This document shows, in pieces, positions 11,144-23,500 of a stretch of DNA of 64,000 nt. Source of the DNA: Morinoia aosen (lineage: Eukaryota > Arthropoda > Malacostraca > Amphipoda > Talitridae). The stretch spans positions 59,846,514 through 59,910,513 of the forward strand of contig CM059557.1 in assembly GCA_030386875.1 (NCBI GenBank), read 5' to 3'. Below the pieces are notes generated by a model. It was given only the letters and a program-made list of their open reading frames with translations, had not been told where the DNA came from and made no database searches. The position numbers were made by a program, and so were the translations under genes. Every line of letters begins with the position of its first letter. The stretch's first letter is position 1.

Positions 11144-11399
11144 AATTAAATAATCAAATTTCTATTTCAAGGCTTATTAGAAAAAAGTTCAGCTTATCAG
11201 AGTCACGTCTACACTTTAAAGCGGACAAGTTATATCCCAACAAAAGACATGGAAAATTAACAATGAAGAAGGAAGACACAAAAGAAGTACATTTTCCCCA
11301 CCACTAACTTTCACTTTCACAACATTTCTATTTTTAAAGTTTACACTCAAATTGAGTTAAGGAATATTTTCATATATAAATGAGAGAACCTAATGAAAG

Positions 11400-11475
11400 T
11401 TAGGCGAGGCTCAAAAAGGCCAGAACCTGAAAAAACGTAAGGTTCTTGAGCAACACAACAAGGAACCTCGCCTAA
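11400..11475. other. Nested stem-loop upstream of Bel-Pao gag
   Basis: TTAGGCGAGG (11400-11409) is perfectly complementary to CCTCGCCTAA (11466-11475). Inside it AGAACCT (11422-11428) pairs with AGGTTCT (11440-11446). It lies in the leader region of the Bel-Pao element. Confidence 0.7.
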
Positions 11476-11480
11476 AATAC

Positions 11481-14440
11481 TACACAGGTTGCACTCGACT
11501 TACACCTAAGGAGACTGAAAATCGGCCCTCGTTACACCGGACAGCGGCGCTAAGACGCAATTAAAAATTGACTTAATAAATTTTCCTCTTATATATTTTT
11601 TTGAAAAGAAAAGAAAAAGAATTCAATATGAGAATAGATAGATACCAGGATTTAACCTGCCGAATTCCAGCCAAGCTCTACCATTAACTAGATGGCGCTG
11701 AGATCCAGCCGGCTTAATTGCCGTTTAGGCAAAACTGCGCAAAAGCAGCACGGCTTAGAACTTTTTAGTTCTTCAAGAGGTATCTCTTTATGAAGGAAAA
11801 TAGTAAGAAATTATCTTACAAATAGAAATTTCGAAAATGAGAGTTGAGATTTAAAGAAAATTGTTTTCGAATAAAAATTTGTGCGCAGCCATCTTAATAA
11901 GTGGACTCAACTCCCCGAATTAACGGGCCCTACGGCATACAAATTTACCGGGAACCCATCTGGGCCGGTAACGCTGAAATTTAAGATAATTAAGGACAAG
12001 CGGAGCGTTCTTAGCGGGAGTCTCACCTGAAGATCTTCGAAAACAATGTTCAGGCGAACACTCTATAAAGTTATCCCAAATGGGGAACTAATTGAATTTG
12101 ACTTTTAGAGATTGAATATTGAGGAATTTATCAAGTGACAAGGAAGATGTTCTTCTTATTAAGGCGGGTCACCAGTGCTCCTGGTAGAGCACACTTAATA
12201 GCTAAATGAATGAATTACGGCCTCTGACTCAGAAGGAGTTAGGCGGTATTCGGACGCAATATTTCAAGCGTCTATAATCAACAACAAAAATTACCACAAG
12301 CCAACACCGGGGGAAATTGAGAGAATAGTTTCACTCGCCGGTATGGGGATTTATTGAGGAGAAGGTTGCACTCCAAAGAGCGAGGCTTGATTCTTGTTCG
12401 AGAGACGATCTTGGGGAGAGTCCGAGGAGGTTGCGGGACTTCAGACGATTCGTTCAGCTCAGGCTTGTGAAGCGCGTGCTGGAGTGTGAAGTCGATGATG
12501 GTGTAAGTGTGGGAGGTTCCGACACTAAGTGGGTGGTGAATTTAGTGATGAGTATGGGGATAGCTACCGGTTGGGAAAACTCGGTAGGAAGGGACTCTCG
12601 GCCTAAAGGTAGTCACAACTAAAGGTTCAAGCGGCTTAGCTGCAGGGATGCAGGCCTTCCAGTTTCACAAGTTAAATAAGAGGGGAAACTCGGAGAATCA
12701 ACTCAGAGGCAAAACCCGGAGGATGAACCCGGAGGAGACTTGAAGGCGAAAACTTGGAGGGTGAGAACTTGGAGGAGGTAAGCTCCTTAAATTAAGAAGT
12801 TAGGGTTTGGTTTCATACGTGTTTGTGAGTGCATGGATGTGTGGTCCAGTCGATCAATTGCCCGCTCTGGGGCCCAAGCGCTAGTCAGGAGGATTTATAC
12901 GAGAATGACGACTCTGCCTGGGAAGCCGGCCTTATATGCGCTTTGAGCGGACGAGCGTTTCCGGAATTTTCCGGAAACGGATGAACTTGCGATATGGTTC
13001 CAGGTAAAAACGCCGTTCTTTCTTGTCGAAGGATTTCTTTGGTCAAATTTTAATAGATTTAAGGGTAATGTTGAATGAAAATAGTGATCTAAAATTTTAA
13101 GAATGATTACGTTAACTTTATTTAATTTTTAGAAGATGGTTTTAATAATTTATGAAATTTAGACTGAAGTGCGGCTGAGGGCGATCACTACAACTCTTCA
13201 CTGTAGCCGGCTGTCAAGGACCCAAGAAGTCCCTGGTAGCGAGGGCAGAATGCCGAGTCCCGCGGAGCACACGAGAAGAAGGTGCGTTCGCGTTCACGGC
13301 TGGTTCCAATCTGACGTGGCAGCCTTCTGGTGCCACGCTCCTTAGCTTGCTCGAATCCGTCGCAATGGCTTAGGACTCGAACAAAAGATCAGACGAACGT
13401 TTTAGGATTTAAATTTACATATGTCGCCGTAGACGTGAGGAACTCCCGCCATTGCTCCGCTTAGTCATAAAATTATCATCGTTATTAATTTTAGGCTGAA
13501 TAGAAGGAGCACAGCCTTTCCTCTTCATTGCGGAAGGCCTTTTTGTGCCTTATAAAGTCCGCAAAGGACCTCAGCGTTCGAGCAATGACTGAAATCTCGA
13601 CAGCTTATTTAAAATAACAATAGTGTTTACTTTCTACAGTGGAATACGTTGAAGGTTTTTCCTACACATTATGAATGCACGTAAGAGATTACTCATATCC
13701 CCATATTCTTACAAATACATACTAAACAATAATGTAGCTCAAGCATAGTATTTAGATTGTAATTTTGTTCAATTTTAATGCTGTTTTATCAGAACTGAGA
13801 TGCACGTATTTTTTATTTTATATTAGGAAATTTTCATAAGCCAGTATGTTGGTATGTATCTCATGTGGCAACGTTTTTGGATATAGACGGTTTTTCTTTC
13901 TTTTTTCTTTCTTTTTTATCTATCTTTTTAAATTAAATATTCAACGGCTAACATTATACTCCGTATACTTTTACGATGTCCCGCATCACAATTCTAATAG
14001 GGAGTGTGTTTTCTCCTGTCTCTATTTTCTGTCAAGTTCGAAAAATGACCACAAATTGCATTCGAGAATGTAACTAATGAAATAGCACATATGGAAATCG
14101 CATATAGCTCATTGGCCAATTTTTGTATAGAATAAATGTAAATAAGGTATTTAGTTTCATCAATCTTTCAATTTTCATTATAATGCCAGAAATGTGGAGA
14201 TTCAACAATGTAGATATTAAAATATAATGGAAGCCATATTAAAACTTTGAGGTAGGGAATTACATCGAAACACACTAGTTGTTTATCTCTCATTATAAAT
14301 GTGTGTTCATCATTCATAACTCATACAATATATATATCAGTGTAATTAAAAAATGTTCATGTTTATTAACGTTCGATGAATATGATGAACGCCGTTTAGG
14401 CATCTGAGCGGGAAGTTTTCAGCAAGAACCATTTACTACG
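11481..14440. other. Probable Bel-Pao leader/LTR sequence, then RpL5 upstream DNA
   Basis: No convincing gene is seen. 11.5-13.6 kb is likely the 5' untranslated region and LTR of the Bel-Pao element on the - strand, because it leads straight into its gag, but no LTR ends could be proven. At 12.68-12.78 kb there is a purine-rich run of short units around CGGAGGA or TGGAGGA. From about 13.64 kb the sequence becomes AT-rich and plain up to the RpL5 initiator. Confidence 0.4.
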
Positions 14441-14441
14441 C

Positions 14442-14453
14442 TCAGTCTTTCTT
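14442..14453 (+). promoter_or_regulatory. RpL5 core promoter: TCT (polypyrimidine) initiator
   Basis: TCAGTCTTTCTT at 14442-14453 matches the TCT initiator known for ribosomal protein genes (Y-C-T-T-T-Y-Y, transcription starting at the C). Taking C14447 as +1 gives an 84-base leader beginning with pyrimidines, the 5'-TOP type, before the ATG at 14531. A TCAGT arthropod initiator overlaps it. No TATA box is seen close upstream. This is inferred from motif and position. Confidence 0.6.
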
Positions 14454-14530
14454 ATTCTGTGTAAATGCTGTGGTGTTGTTATACCCGGCGCTACTCGTGA
14501 AAATTCTGTGTTTAGTTAGAGACACCCAAA

Positions 14531-17500
14531 ATGGTAAGAATTACCCAAATGTGCTTTATATAACCGTAAAAATTTTCTGACCAACTTGTTTTTCATCAAA
14601 TAGGATTTTTGATACGGTTTATATTGATGGTGAAACACGTGTGTGATAGTGGTTTCTGTTGCGTTGAAGATGTGTGCATAAATTCCGCTATTCTGTTGAA
14701 ATAAGTTTTGGTGTTGAAAGATTGATATTAAATTCTCATTCAATTTCAATTATTTGTGTGCATGGTGTATAACGCTTACGATACCGACCCATGAATTATT
14801 GATTAGGTAATTCAACATGCTATTGTACAAAGGCAGGTCTGATACCTAGTTGCGAATCTAGGTACGGTAAGCTATTTGTACTGTTTTTTTTTTATTGTGA
14901 ATGCGTTATTCTTGCTGCAGCTTGATAGTTCTAATGAGGTCCAAAATCAAGATGCCTGAATTTTTTTCAGGTTTTATGAAACTGTTGACACCATGTTGAT
15001 CGGTCATTTGTAGGCTATAGGTAAATTTTAAAATTATTCAAATACCTCGTGTTTAAATATTTTAGACCTCAGGGTAGAGTGACCAGCCTTATTCTCTATC
15101 TGGTGTATTATACTGAAAATATCTTGTTAAAATCAGGTTTCATTTTGCTTAAGTTGCCATGACAGGATTTAGATTGTTTTGTAGATTCATTGTTGAATCT
15201 ATTGCTTTTTAGGGTAAATGTTGAGGACGTGACCATAATCGATTTTCCACTCTTTGATCAATAAAGGTTGTTGATGAGACCAAAATAAACAAGTTTTCTT
15301 CTATGCACTTTCCGGCGGAAATAAGTATTTTAAAAGTTCTGGCATTAAATGAGTTACCGTAACTCCAGTGTTTGAGGCGGGGAAAAATACACCGCGCGGT
15401 CCGACGCAAAAGTAAACTGGCGTTCCCGCGCGCCAACCAAGCCGACAAAGAGCAAACCCCCTATTACAAACGTAAAGAGGTTGGGTCGTGAGGGGTTGCA
15501 ACAGTTCTTTTAGTGAAAACTATACAACTAAAAGAACTGTGGCTACCCCTCACGACCCAACCTCTTTACGTTTGTAATAGGGTGATGCATACTGGAGTTC
15601 CAGGAACTCATTTAACGCCATAACTTTTAAAATACTCATTTCCGCCGGAAAGTGCATTGAAGAAAACTTGTTTATTTTGGTCTGATCAACAATCTTTGTT
15701 GATCAAAAAGTGGAAAATTGATTATGGTCAAGTCCTCAACATTTACCCTTTTTAGAAGTAGTAAGCCCTATCTATGAAAAGATCATGTATTGTCATCCAC
15801 TTTCAAAAATTTCTTATAGGCCCTAGTTATGTATTAGTTTATTTTAGTACGCTATGATATAGATGTGATCAACAATGGGCACCATTATTCAATGTAATAA
15901 TGGTTTACAAATATCTTTGTGTTTTCACCAGGTGTTCCTATGTATAGAGTAGAATGTTTTTTTTTGCACCAACTCTTAAGTACTACAGTTGATACTAGTC
16001 TTACCTGTCAAGTGCTTATATTATTATTTGTGGTAAATGTTTGACAGCACACTAGGCCTATTTGATTTTCATAAATTTGTTTTGGACAATATTGAGTTAA
16101 GGTGATGTGTAGAAATTAAGCATTCGGTTTCCAGAAATCACTATAGGAGCCCATTTAAAAAGGTTTTATAAGAATGACATTCTGGCGGCTGATGCTTTAT
16201 TTCCAAATTAGTTTGATTTTTTGCGCGTACGGTAAAGTACTTTGTAATTTATTATTTGCTGGCCCCGCGGAGCCTGCAGAGCCTGAACCCACTTCTAGGA
16301 TCTTTTAGTTGAAAACCCAATAGAAATTAGTGTAATTGCAATTAGATCATAATAAACAACTTCCCTTCTATGCACTTTCCATTGCAAGTGAGTATTTAGT
16401 TGATGAATTTTAATAATATAAAATTGCAAATGTTTCAAATGCTACGAGTGATTGTCAGGGCTGCCCTGACGTGTAGGTATTCATTTGCGTAATGAAATTA
16501 TTTCAGTGCAATGGGTAAATTTACAGAATAAAATAAGTCGATTGAATTTCCAGGTTGGTACCATCATTTAAATAAGCTAACCTATACATTGGAACATTCA
16601 TTCCAGCAATGAAGAACAAAAATTAAAATGCTGCTGTATCTCGTCGAATACGGATTTACGACAGCAAGTGCATAGGTAGAAAAGTTGTTTATTTTGACCT
16701 CCTTTGCATTGTATAAGCAACGGAAATTAGAAGATCGATTAGTGCATTGTGGTAAACAAATATCTATTAGTTGCTGCTAAAGTCTGATACTGATTTGATA
16801 ATTCAAGTTATTCTTAAATTGTTTCTTTATTACCAAGCATTGGTGCTGGTACTTGTGCTCCAGAGGTAGGCAAATGTAATTATAGGAATAAGTGCTCCTC
16901 TGGGTAAGATGTTATTTTGGCTCACTGAAGTGCTTTATAGTCTTCGTAACTGAAGCGCTAGAAACCTGGTTTTAATGCTACTTTGGCTTACTATTTTAAT
17001 ATAACGCATAACTAATTCTTCACACTAGCTAATTCCATAATGTTGTTTCCATTATGTTTTTAAAAATATGCTTGATAATGAGGAAGAATGTTCTGATTTT
17101 TCAAGTTGTACCCATTGGTCATAAATGCTCATCTTCTTATACGATTGTGAAAGAGCATGGCAGATTCATGGGTGAACATTGTTTGATTGTATTGGATTAA
17201 TTGTTGCCTACTGAAACTGACCATAAAGTTAGAATTTAATGTGTTAAAAATTTAAAGCTCAGTCTATTGCAAAGTCTTTCATTGTTTGCAATCAAGGTTA
17301 AACTATAAACATTTATCTTTCAGTTATTGGATTGATAATGAGCAATCAGCTTTTGGCTGTTATGAAATGTTTGATTTTTTTTCTAATTGCCCAAGATTTA
17401 CAGCAGGCACATTTTTTGTAAAAAAAACAAATAACTGCTGAAAGTATTTGTTTAATTGACCTCCCTTTCTTTTGCTCAGGGCTTTGTTAAGGTCGTGAAG

Positions 17501-20500
17501 AGCAAAGCCTACTTCAAGCGCTTCCAGGTTAAATTCCGCAGGCGCAGAGAGGGCAAGACTGATTACCATGCCCGTAAGAAGCTGGTTATTCAGCCCAAGA
17601 ATAAATATAATGCTCCCAAATACAGGTGAGAGAACTGGTATGATCTAATTTGGGTATATCTTGAGAAATAGTCAAAGGAAATTTTTGTGTTGAATAACGA
17701 TATTGTTGGATTGCCTTGTCATTTAATTGTAGAAAGCACATGGAGAGACAAAAATTTTGGCTCAGTTTCTGGTTTGATGAATTGAAGTGAGATAGGCCAT
17801 CACCCAAGTGATTGGTTGAACTCATTACCTGGAGTACAGCAAATGTTCTCCAGGCTCCATATTCAACCTAGAGCATCATCTGCGGGAACTGGATTGGAGC
17901 ACTTGTGTTCTTGTTGTTCCAGTAGGTACATAATTCTTTGTGCAGTAAAGATTCAAATGTCCAGCATTTGGATATTATGATTCTGTTGGTAGCTTTCCTT
18001 TTAAATAGTTGAAAATATGTTGTGTAATGAAGAATATTTTATGCTAAATTCTAGTTTAAATAGGAAAGTTTTTGTTCATTTACAATTGAGAGGTAGAAAC
18101 AAATGAAGGGCTTGGAAGTGATTGTATCAGTGTGATTAGCTGATTATATCTTTTAGCGTGAAGCATGTAGTCTGTCTGCCGCAGAGATTTTATTTCAGCG
18201 AAAATTAGCTTTCACGTTTAATGTCAATTTTTAATGTAGGTTTGTAGAATAGTTTGATCCTATCAATTATAGGCTTTTTTCAACGATGCCGTTACAATGA
18301 TTTTTGGCCTTGCCCTTTCTTGAGCTCTTGTAATGGCCTATCACTGTCCACTATTAACATGTTAACTGCCACTGGTGATACTTGGAAGGAATTTTCTTAT
18401 TGCTGCTAACTGACCAATAATCACAAACTCAATTTTTATAAATACATAATCAAAGTTAAATGAAGGCACAATCCTGTTAATGTTATCTATTTTCAAAATT
18501 TCCCACAAAAATTTTCTTCAAATTTGAGTTGAAAACTGAACTTTAATTTAACCCATGGTGGTTAATGTGTCAAGTTTCTCATTCTGTTATGAAATTAGGT
18601 CTGCATGGTTGAGAATGTTTCTTACCCATTACCCGACTTATTTCCATTAACTCTGGGTTTTGGTGCAATTCTACTTAGTTGAAATATTTGAGTGAAATTC
18701 AATAGCGTCGAGACTAGCTTGTTTGTCAGACATTTTAGGATCTGTCATAATGGTTGAAGGATTTGATGAGTATCTAAAATGCTTTCCAGCAAGCACTTCA
18801 ATTATGACTTCATTGTCTCTTAACTTCAGTTCTTGAGGTATATTCTGAGTTACTATTTATGAGTCGAGGTTATAATGGTTGTACAAAAAATTGTAATGGC
18901 AGCACCTCATTTATGTCGACTTCTCTGTATGAGGTCAACTTAATTTTACAACGTCAATATATCAGTTGTCATCTGGAGCACTTCATGTGTTTTCTCTATC
19001 ATAACTAATTTGTGGAACTATACAAATGTCATAACCAACCATGCTAATGCTCTCTCATGTTCTCATTGAGCAGTTATTTTGACCTTGACTTCAGGGTGTG
19101 GTAGTTTTTTGATGGAATTTTTTATAATTTGTATTCAGAGGAATTTATGTGCATTGTTTAACATTTTGCTTGCCTGGTCAGGATCATTGCTCGCATCAGC
19201 AACAGGGACGTGACTGCCCAGATTGCGTACGCTCGCATTGAGGGCGACATTGTGATCATGTCAGCCTACAGCCACGAGCTGCCCAAGTATGGAGTGAAGG
19301 TCGGCCTCACCAACTACGCCGCCTGCTACTGCACTGGGCTGCTGCTCGCCAGGAGGGTCAGTATTGTGGACTTAACTAATGTGTAGCTTAGCTACCACAT
19401 GCTTGGGCTAGGTTGGTCCTGCTTTCTGGACGTTTCTCCATTCTTTAAATTTTAACTTGGAATGGTGAAGAATTTTGAAAGCGTTCTTTAAAGGAGTATG
19501 AAGAGTAGGTTTTAAAGTGTTCATGGGATAGTTGTGGTTTAAAGTGAAAATTCAGAGAATAAATTGCGTTGCGCAGTATATTTGTATATTATACAATTGA
19601 TAGGCTAAACTAGGTAGGAAACTGCATTCATTCATAGTACGTGTCAACTTATGCTTTTGTTGTGTGTGTAGGCCATAGTTGGGTTGTGTTCTCAGGCATG
19701 AATTTGTGGGCCAGTGCTGCATCAGCTTCCTCCTTCCAGTGCAGACTGACACGCATGCAACGTTCTGTTGCTGCTGCTGGTCTGAAGCTCGCACTGCTGG
19801 CCCAGAGTGATTTCCTCAGCAGTCATAGTACCGACCTGCTCTTGCTTTTCGGCCACCAGACTGAGGGACAAGCTTTGCTTCATTTAAACTTTAAATCAAT
19901 TGTTTTCTTTAGTGGTAGATTGAAGCGTTCATTAATTCAAAATTTAACTTGTGCCTGATGTAGAGATATTTGAAAATTATGGAAATAGTTAAATTACTAA
20001 AAACTTAATGGAAAACGAATGTCAACTGGTTGGATTTCAGGTGCACTGCTTAGTGATACCCTGTTTATATTCGTAATTAGTTTTCATTCAACTTTTTTAC
20101 GCAGGAAAGCAGACATGACTAATGTTTGATGTAGTCTTAATTAGCTTGTATAACTTTCAAGCGGCTACTGTTTGAAGCTTCTGGCTTGCAACAGTTGAAC
20201 CTAATCTCATAGTGAAATTCTAAAAGTACATTTTGCTTTCAGATCCTGACGAAGTTCCACTTGGCGGACAAGTATGCTGGCCAAACCGAGGTTGACGGCG
20301 AGATGTATTGCGTAGAGGACTTGGAGAAGGGGCCGGGCGCCTTCAGGGCTCACCTGGACGTGGGCCTCGCTCGCACCACCACCGGCGCTAAGGTCTTCGC
20401 CGTCATGAAGGGTGCCGTCGATGGTGGCATCGATGTGCCTCACAGGTTAGACCATCGTCATTATTTGCTCTTTTTCTTGAATGAAGTTGCTCAACTGAAG

Positions 20501-23500
20501 AATGCTTTTAAATCCAGTTATGAATACAAAGTAATCAACATCATGCTTGAAATGGAGGTTCGAAAATTAGATGTGTAAGATTCATAAATCGATAATAATC
20601 TAAGTTACTCGTGTCTTCTACGTCATAAAGGGAAGGGTAGAAATACTGATGTAAATGTGATTAACTATAAAAAACTCGAGTTTCTGGGAAGGCAAATCTT
20701 ACCAAGTTTGAGGCTTATTTGCGTATCAAGTATATCTATTACATTTTCGCTGTGGTCCCTTGATGCTATGAATTCCTTCCATGTACTGATAAATTAGCTC
20801 GTGATCGGTTTATCATGTTTGTATTTTGAAAGGATTCTATCAGCTTCGTTATGAAATAGTTTTTACTTCAATTGATGCGAAAAAAGGGAAATGAGAATTG
20901 CATCACTTAGTAGATCGTTCAGACGTTTGCCACCTATTGTCACAAATGGCTATCGGCCTAGTTGAAAAGCTAATATGCATATATCTTGTGTAAATATGAA
21001 GTTAACGTAAGGAAGTAACATTATTTAGCAAGTGGTCATCAAAATATTAAATTTGAATCGCGTTGTTAGTGCTCGAAGTTCAGTTTTAAATATTCTTCAT
21101 TCTCTATGAGTTAGTTGAGTTTGAAATCAGTTTGAACATTATTTGCTGTGAAGAGAAATTGGAAAGATAAGTTAACTACTGTCTTCGCAGACTTCCGATA
21201 AAGTCTACTCTCGGAGCTTATAAATCTTGATTCATTTCACTAGTTGAATGCATACATCTCAATCTATATGTATCCAATGGCTAGTTTGAATTTTTGGAGC
21301 TCGTCGACTAGACCATCTTCGTAGGAAATTTCGGTTGTAGGATATATTCGTAGATGCTAAGCTTATTTCTTTAATTGTAGTTTTAAATTTCAAATGGGAC
21401 AAAATACGTTCTGCCAACACCTTATTGTTTGCCATTGCGTGTGTTTCATGTCATTTGAAATTACGATAAGTTCATCAGTTAAGTCGGTGTGAAAGAACGG
21501 TTTAGAGGAGGTGAACATTATGTATATTACAATGAGGGTTATGTGAATTCTTTGCAAATGAATTGCCGTGTGTACTTCATGAGCTGAATTATAATTTGTT
21601 TGTACGCGTTGAGGTTCCAAACAGCCTGGTTAGGAAATAGTGTTCGATTCATCAACTTGAGCAATTTTTCTCATTGAGCTCTTTAATTCCAAACAGCGAG
21701 AAGCGCTTCCCTGGCTTCGATGCCGAGACGAAGGAATTCAACGCGAGCGTGCTGCGCGACCACATCATGGGCACCCATGTGGCCAACTACATGCGCCAGC
21801 TCATGGATGACGACGAGGATGCTTACAAGCGTCAGTTCTCGCGCTACAACAAGCTTGGCATCACGGCTGATGATGTGAGTAGTGAAGCATCTAATATCTG
21901 TGCGTCTTTAGACTTCTAGTTCACTTCTGTAATGCATGTAAACCTTCTCATCCGAATCTCAAGGCCTATGGCGGTGAGTTATCAATTTATGGGGGAGCAT
22001 TATCACTTGGAAGTAAACTTTAGTGTTGGTTTTTAGTAATTTTTCAACTGCGATTGACCTGCTGCTATTAAATTCATTGAAGTGTACCAAATCGTCTGTT
22101 CCTTTTTTACATGAAGAATGTGGAAGTATAACTGGAATGCGTGCATGAGAAGTCAGACAGCTTCTTCAATAAAAATCGCATTTGAAATGTATGTAACCGC
22201 GAGAAAATGTACATCAACATCGCATTACTTTAGAATTTTTGAAAGAAGTTTGAACGTCTGTATTGTCGCAAGTATTGAACTTAGAGTTGTAGTTATTTTG
22301 ATAATATTGCATTGATAATTAGCTCAAGCAGTCTGTTATTGAGAATACAATGAAGAACTTCAAGTACCCTTAATTTGTGATGACCTGAAGTGAGCATTTC
22401 AAGGTTGGCCTTAAAACAGCAGTTGAAATAAAAAATACGTGATTAAGGGTAGAGTGTTCGGTTCAATTTTTAATTTACAAATCCTATTTGTTTTGTGAAT
22501 TAATTTAATACTTGCTTATGAAATGCAAACCTTTTTCATACATTTCTGCAATTTTTCCGAAATCGAATGTCCAAATACTACTACTTACTGTGGGAGAAGC
22601 AATGTGAGGAAATGGTCACTCATTATCTGAGTGGCTGAGTTTAACCCGCTTATCTAGTACTATACTCAGCATACAGCTGCATGCTGAGTTAAATGTGATG
22701 TATATTTGTTAGAGTCGCAGCTTACTCCGCAGCAATTAATGTGCTTGAACTTACTAAGGAAGCATCTTACCGGATAATTCTGTTATTGCTTCTTGTTTTT
22801 GTAGAATTGACTTCCACAGCTTTTTCTGGTGATAACTGCACCTGTTCAAAGCTATCTGAACTCTCTTATAACATTATTTATCATATCGGTAAGGAACTAA
22901 ATGTGTGAATAATTTCAACTACTACAATATCGAAATTAACCCGTCGCCACGTCCTGGACTCTTAGAAGGTCGGCAAAGCTAGCACATGTTTCACATCAGC
23001 AATCCTAGGGTTGTCATGTATGGTCTTGAGCGTCTCGTTGAGCGCTATTCATTGGTGTAAGGTAAAATTAGGTGGGAGGAACAGGGAAGGAGAGGTATCA
23101 AGCTCAAATCTGTATGAATTCTTCTGCTCAGTCTGGAGTGTAGCTACCGGCGCTGCACAACCTCTTAAAAGGCCAGCAGTGTAGCTGAGGCATACCAGCA
23201 CACACTCTGCCTCTAAGAAGGTCGCCATCATTTTTATTTTCTTATGTTTTTTCCAAAAAAGGGAGTCCAAATCCACAGATTTACTCCTACGCAAAAAATA
23301 ATACCTCCATTGTATTCGGGAGGAAAAGCTCTATGCATATCAAACACTTTACAAACAATGAAACTGCTTGATAACAGCCTATACACAAAATGAACTAAAA
23401 AATAAAAACTGTGTTTTACATTTAGTGCACATAACTCCAGAACTATTGGACCTGAAAAAAAATTCACATACCACAAGATTCAGCAACTCAATCTATGAAA

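Larger units (their letters stand above)
5888..11480 (-). mobile_element. Bel-Pao LTR retrotransposon, 3' end cut off by the gypsy insertion
   Basis: Read on the - strand the order is gag with zinc knuckles (11143-9868), aspartic protease (9846-9436), RT and RNase H (9406 down), then integrase (to 5888). This domain order and the motifs fit Bel-Pao. The integrase C-terminal region stops exactly at the gypsy LTR edge, so the rest of this element and its 3' LTR should lie beyond the left end of the window. The frame is disrupted by stops near 10660, 9860, 9430, 6737 and 6120 and by frameshifts near 11065 and 9410. The 5' LTR boundaries between 11.2 and 13.6 kb could not be set. Confidence 0.85.

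Noticed and set aside
12431-12622. 63-codon frame in the Bel-Pao leader region
   Set aside because: Low-complexity reading of purine-rich sequence with no similarity. Likely a chance frame.
14516-14749. 77-codon - strand frame over RpL5 exon 1
   Set aside because: It overlaps the RpL5 start exon on the wrong strand and has no family features.
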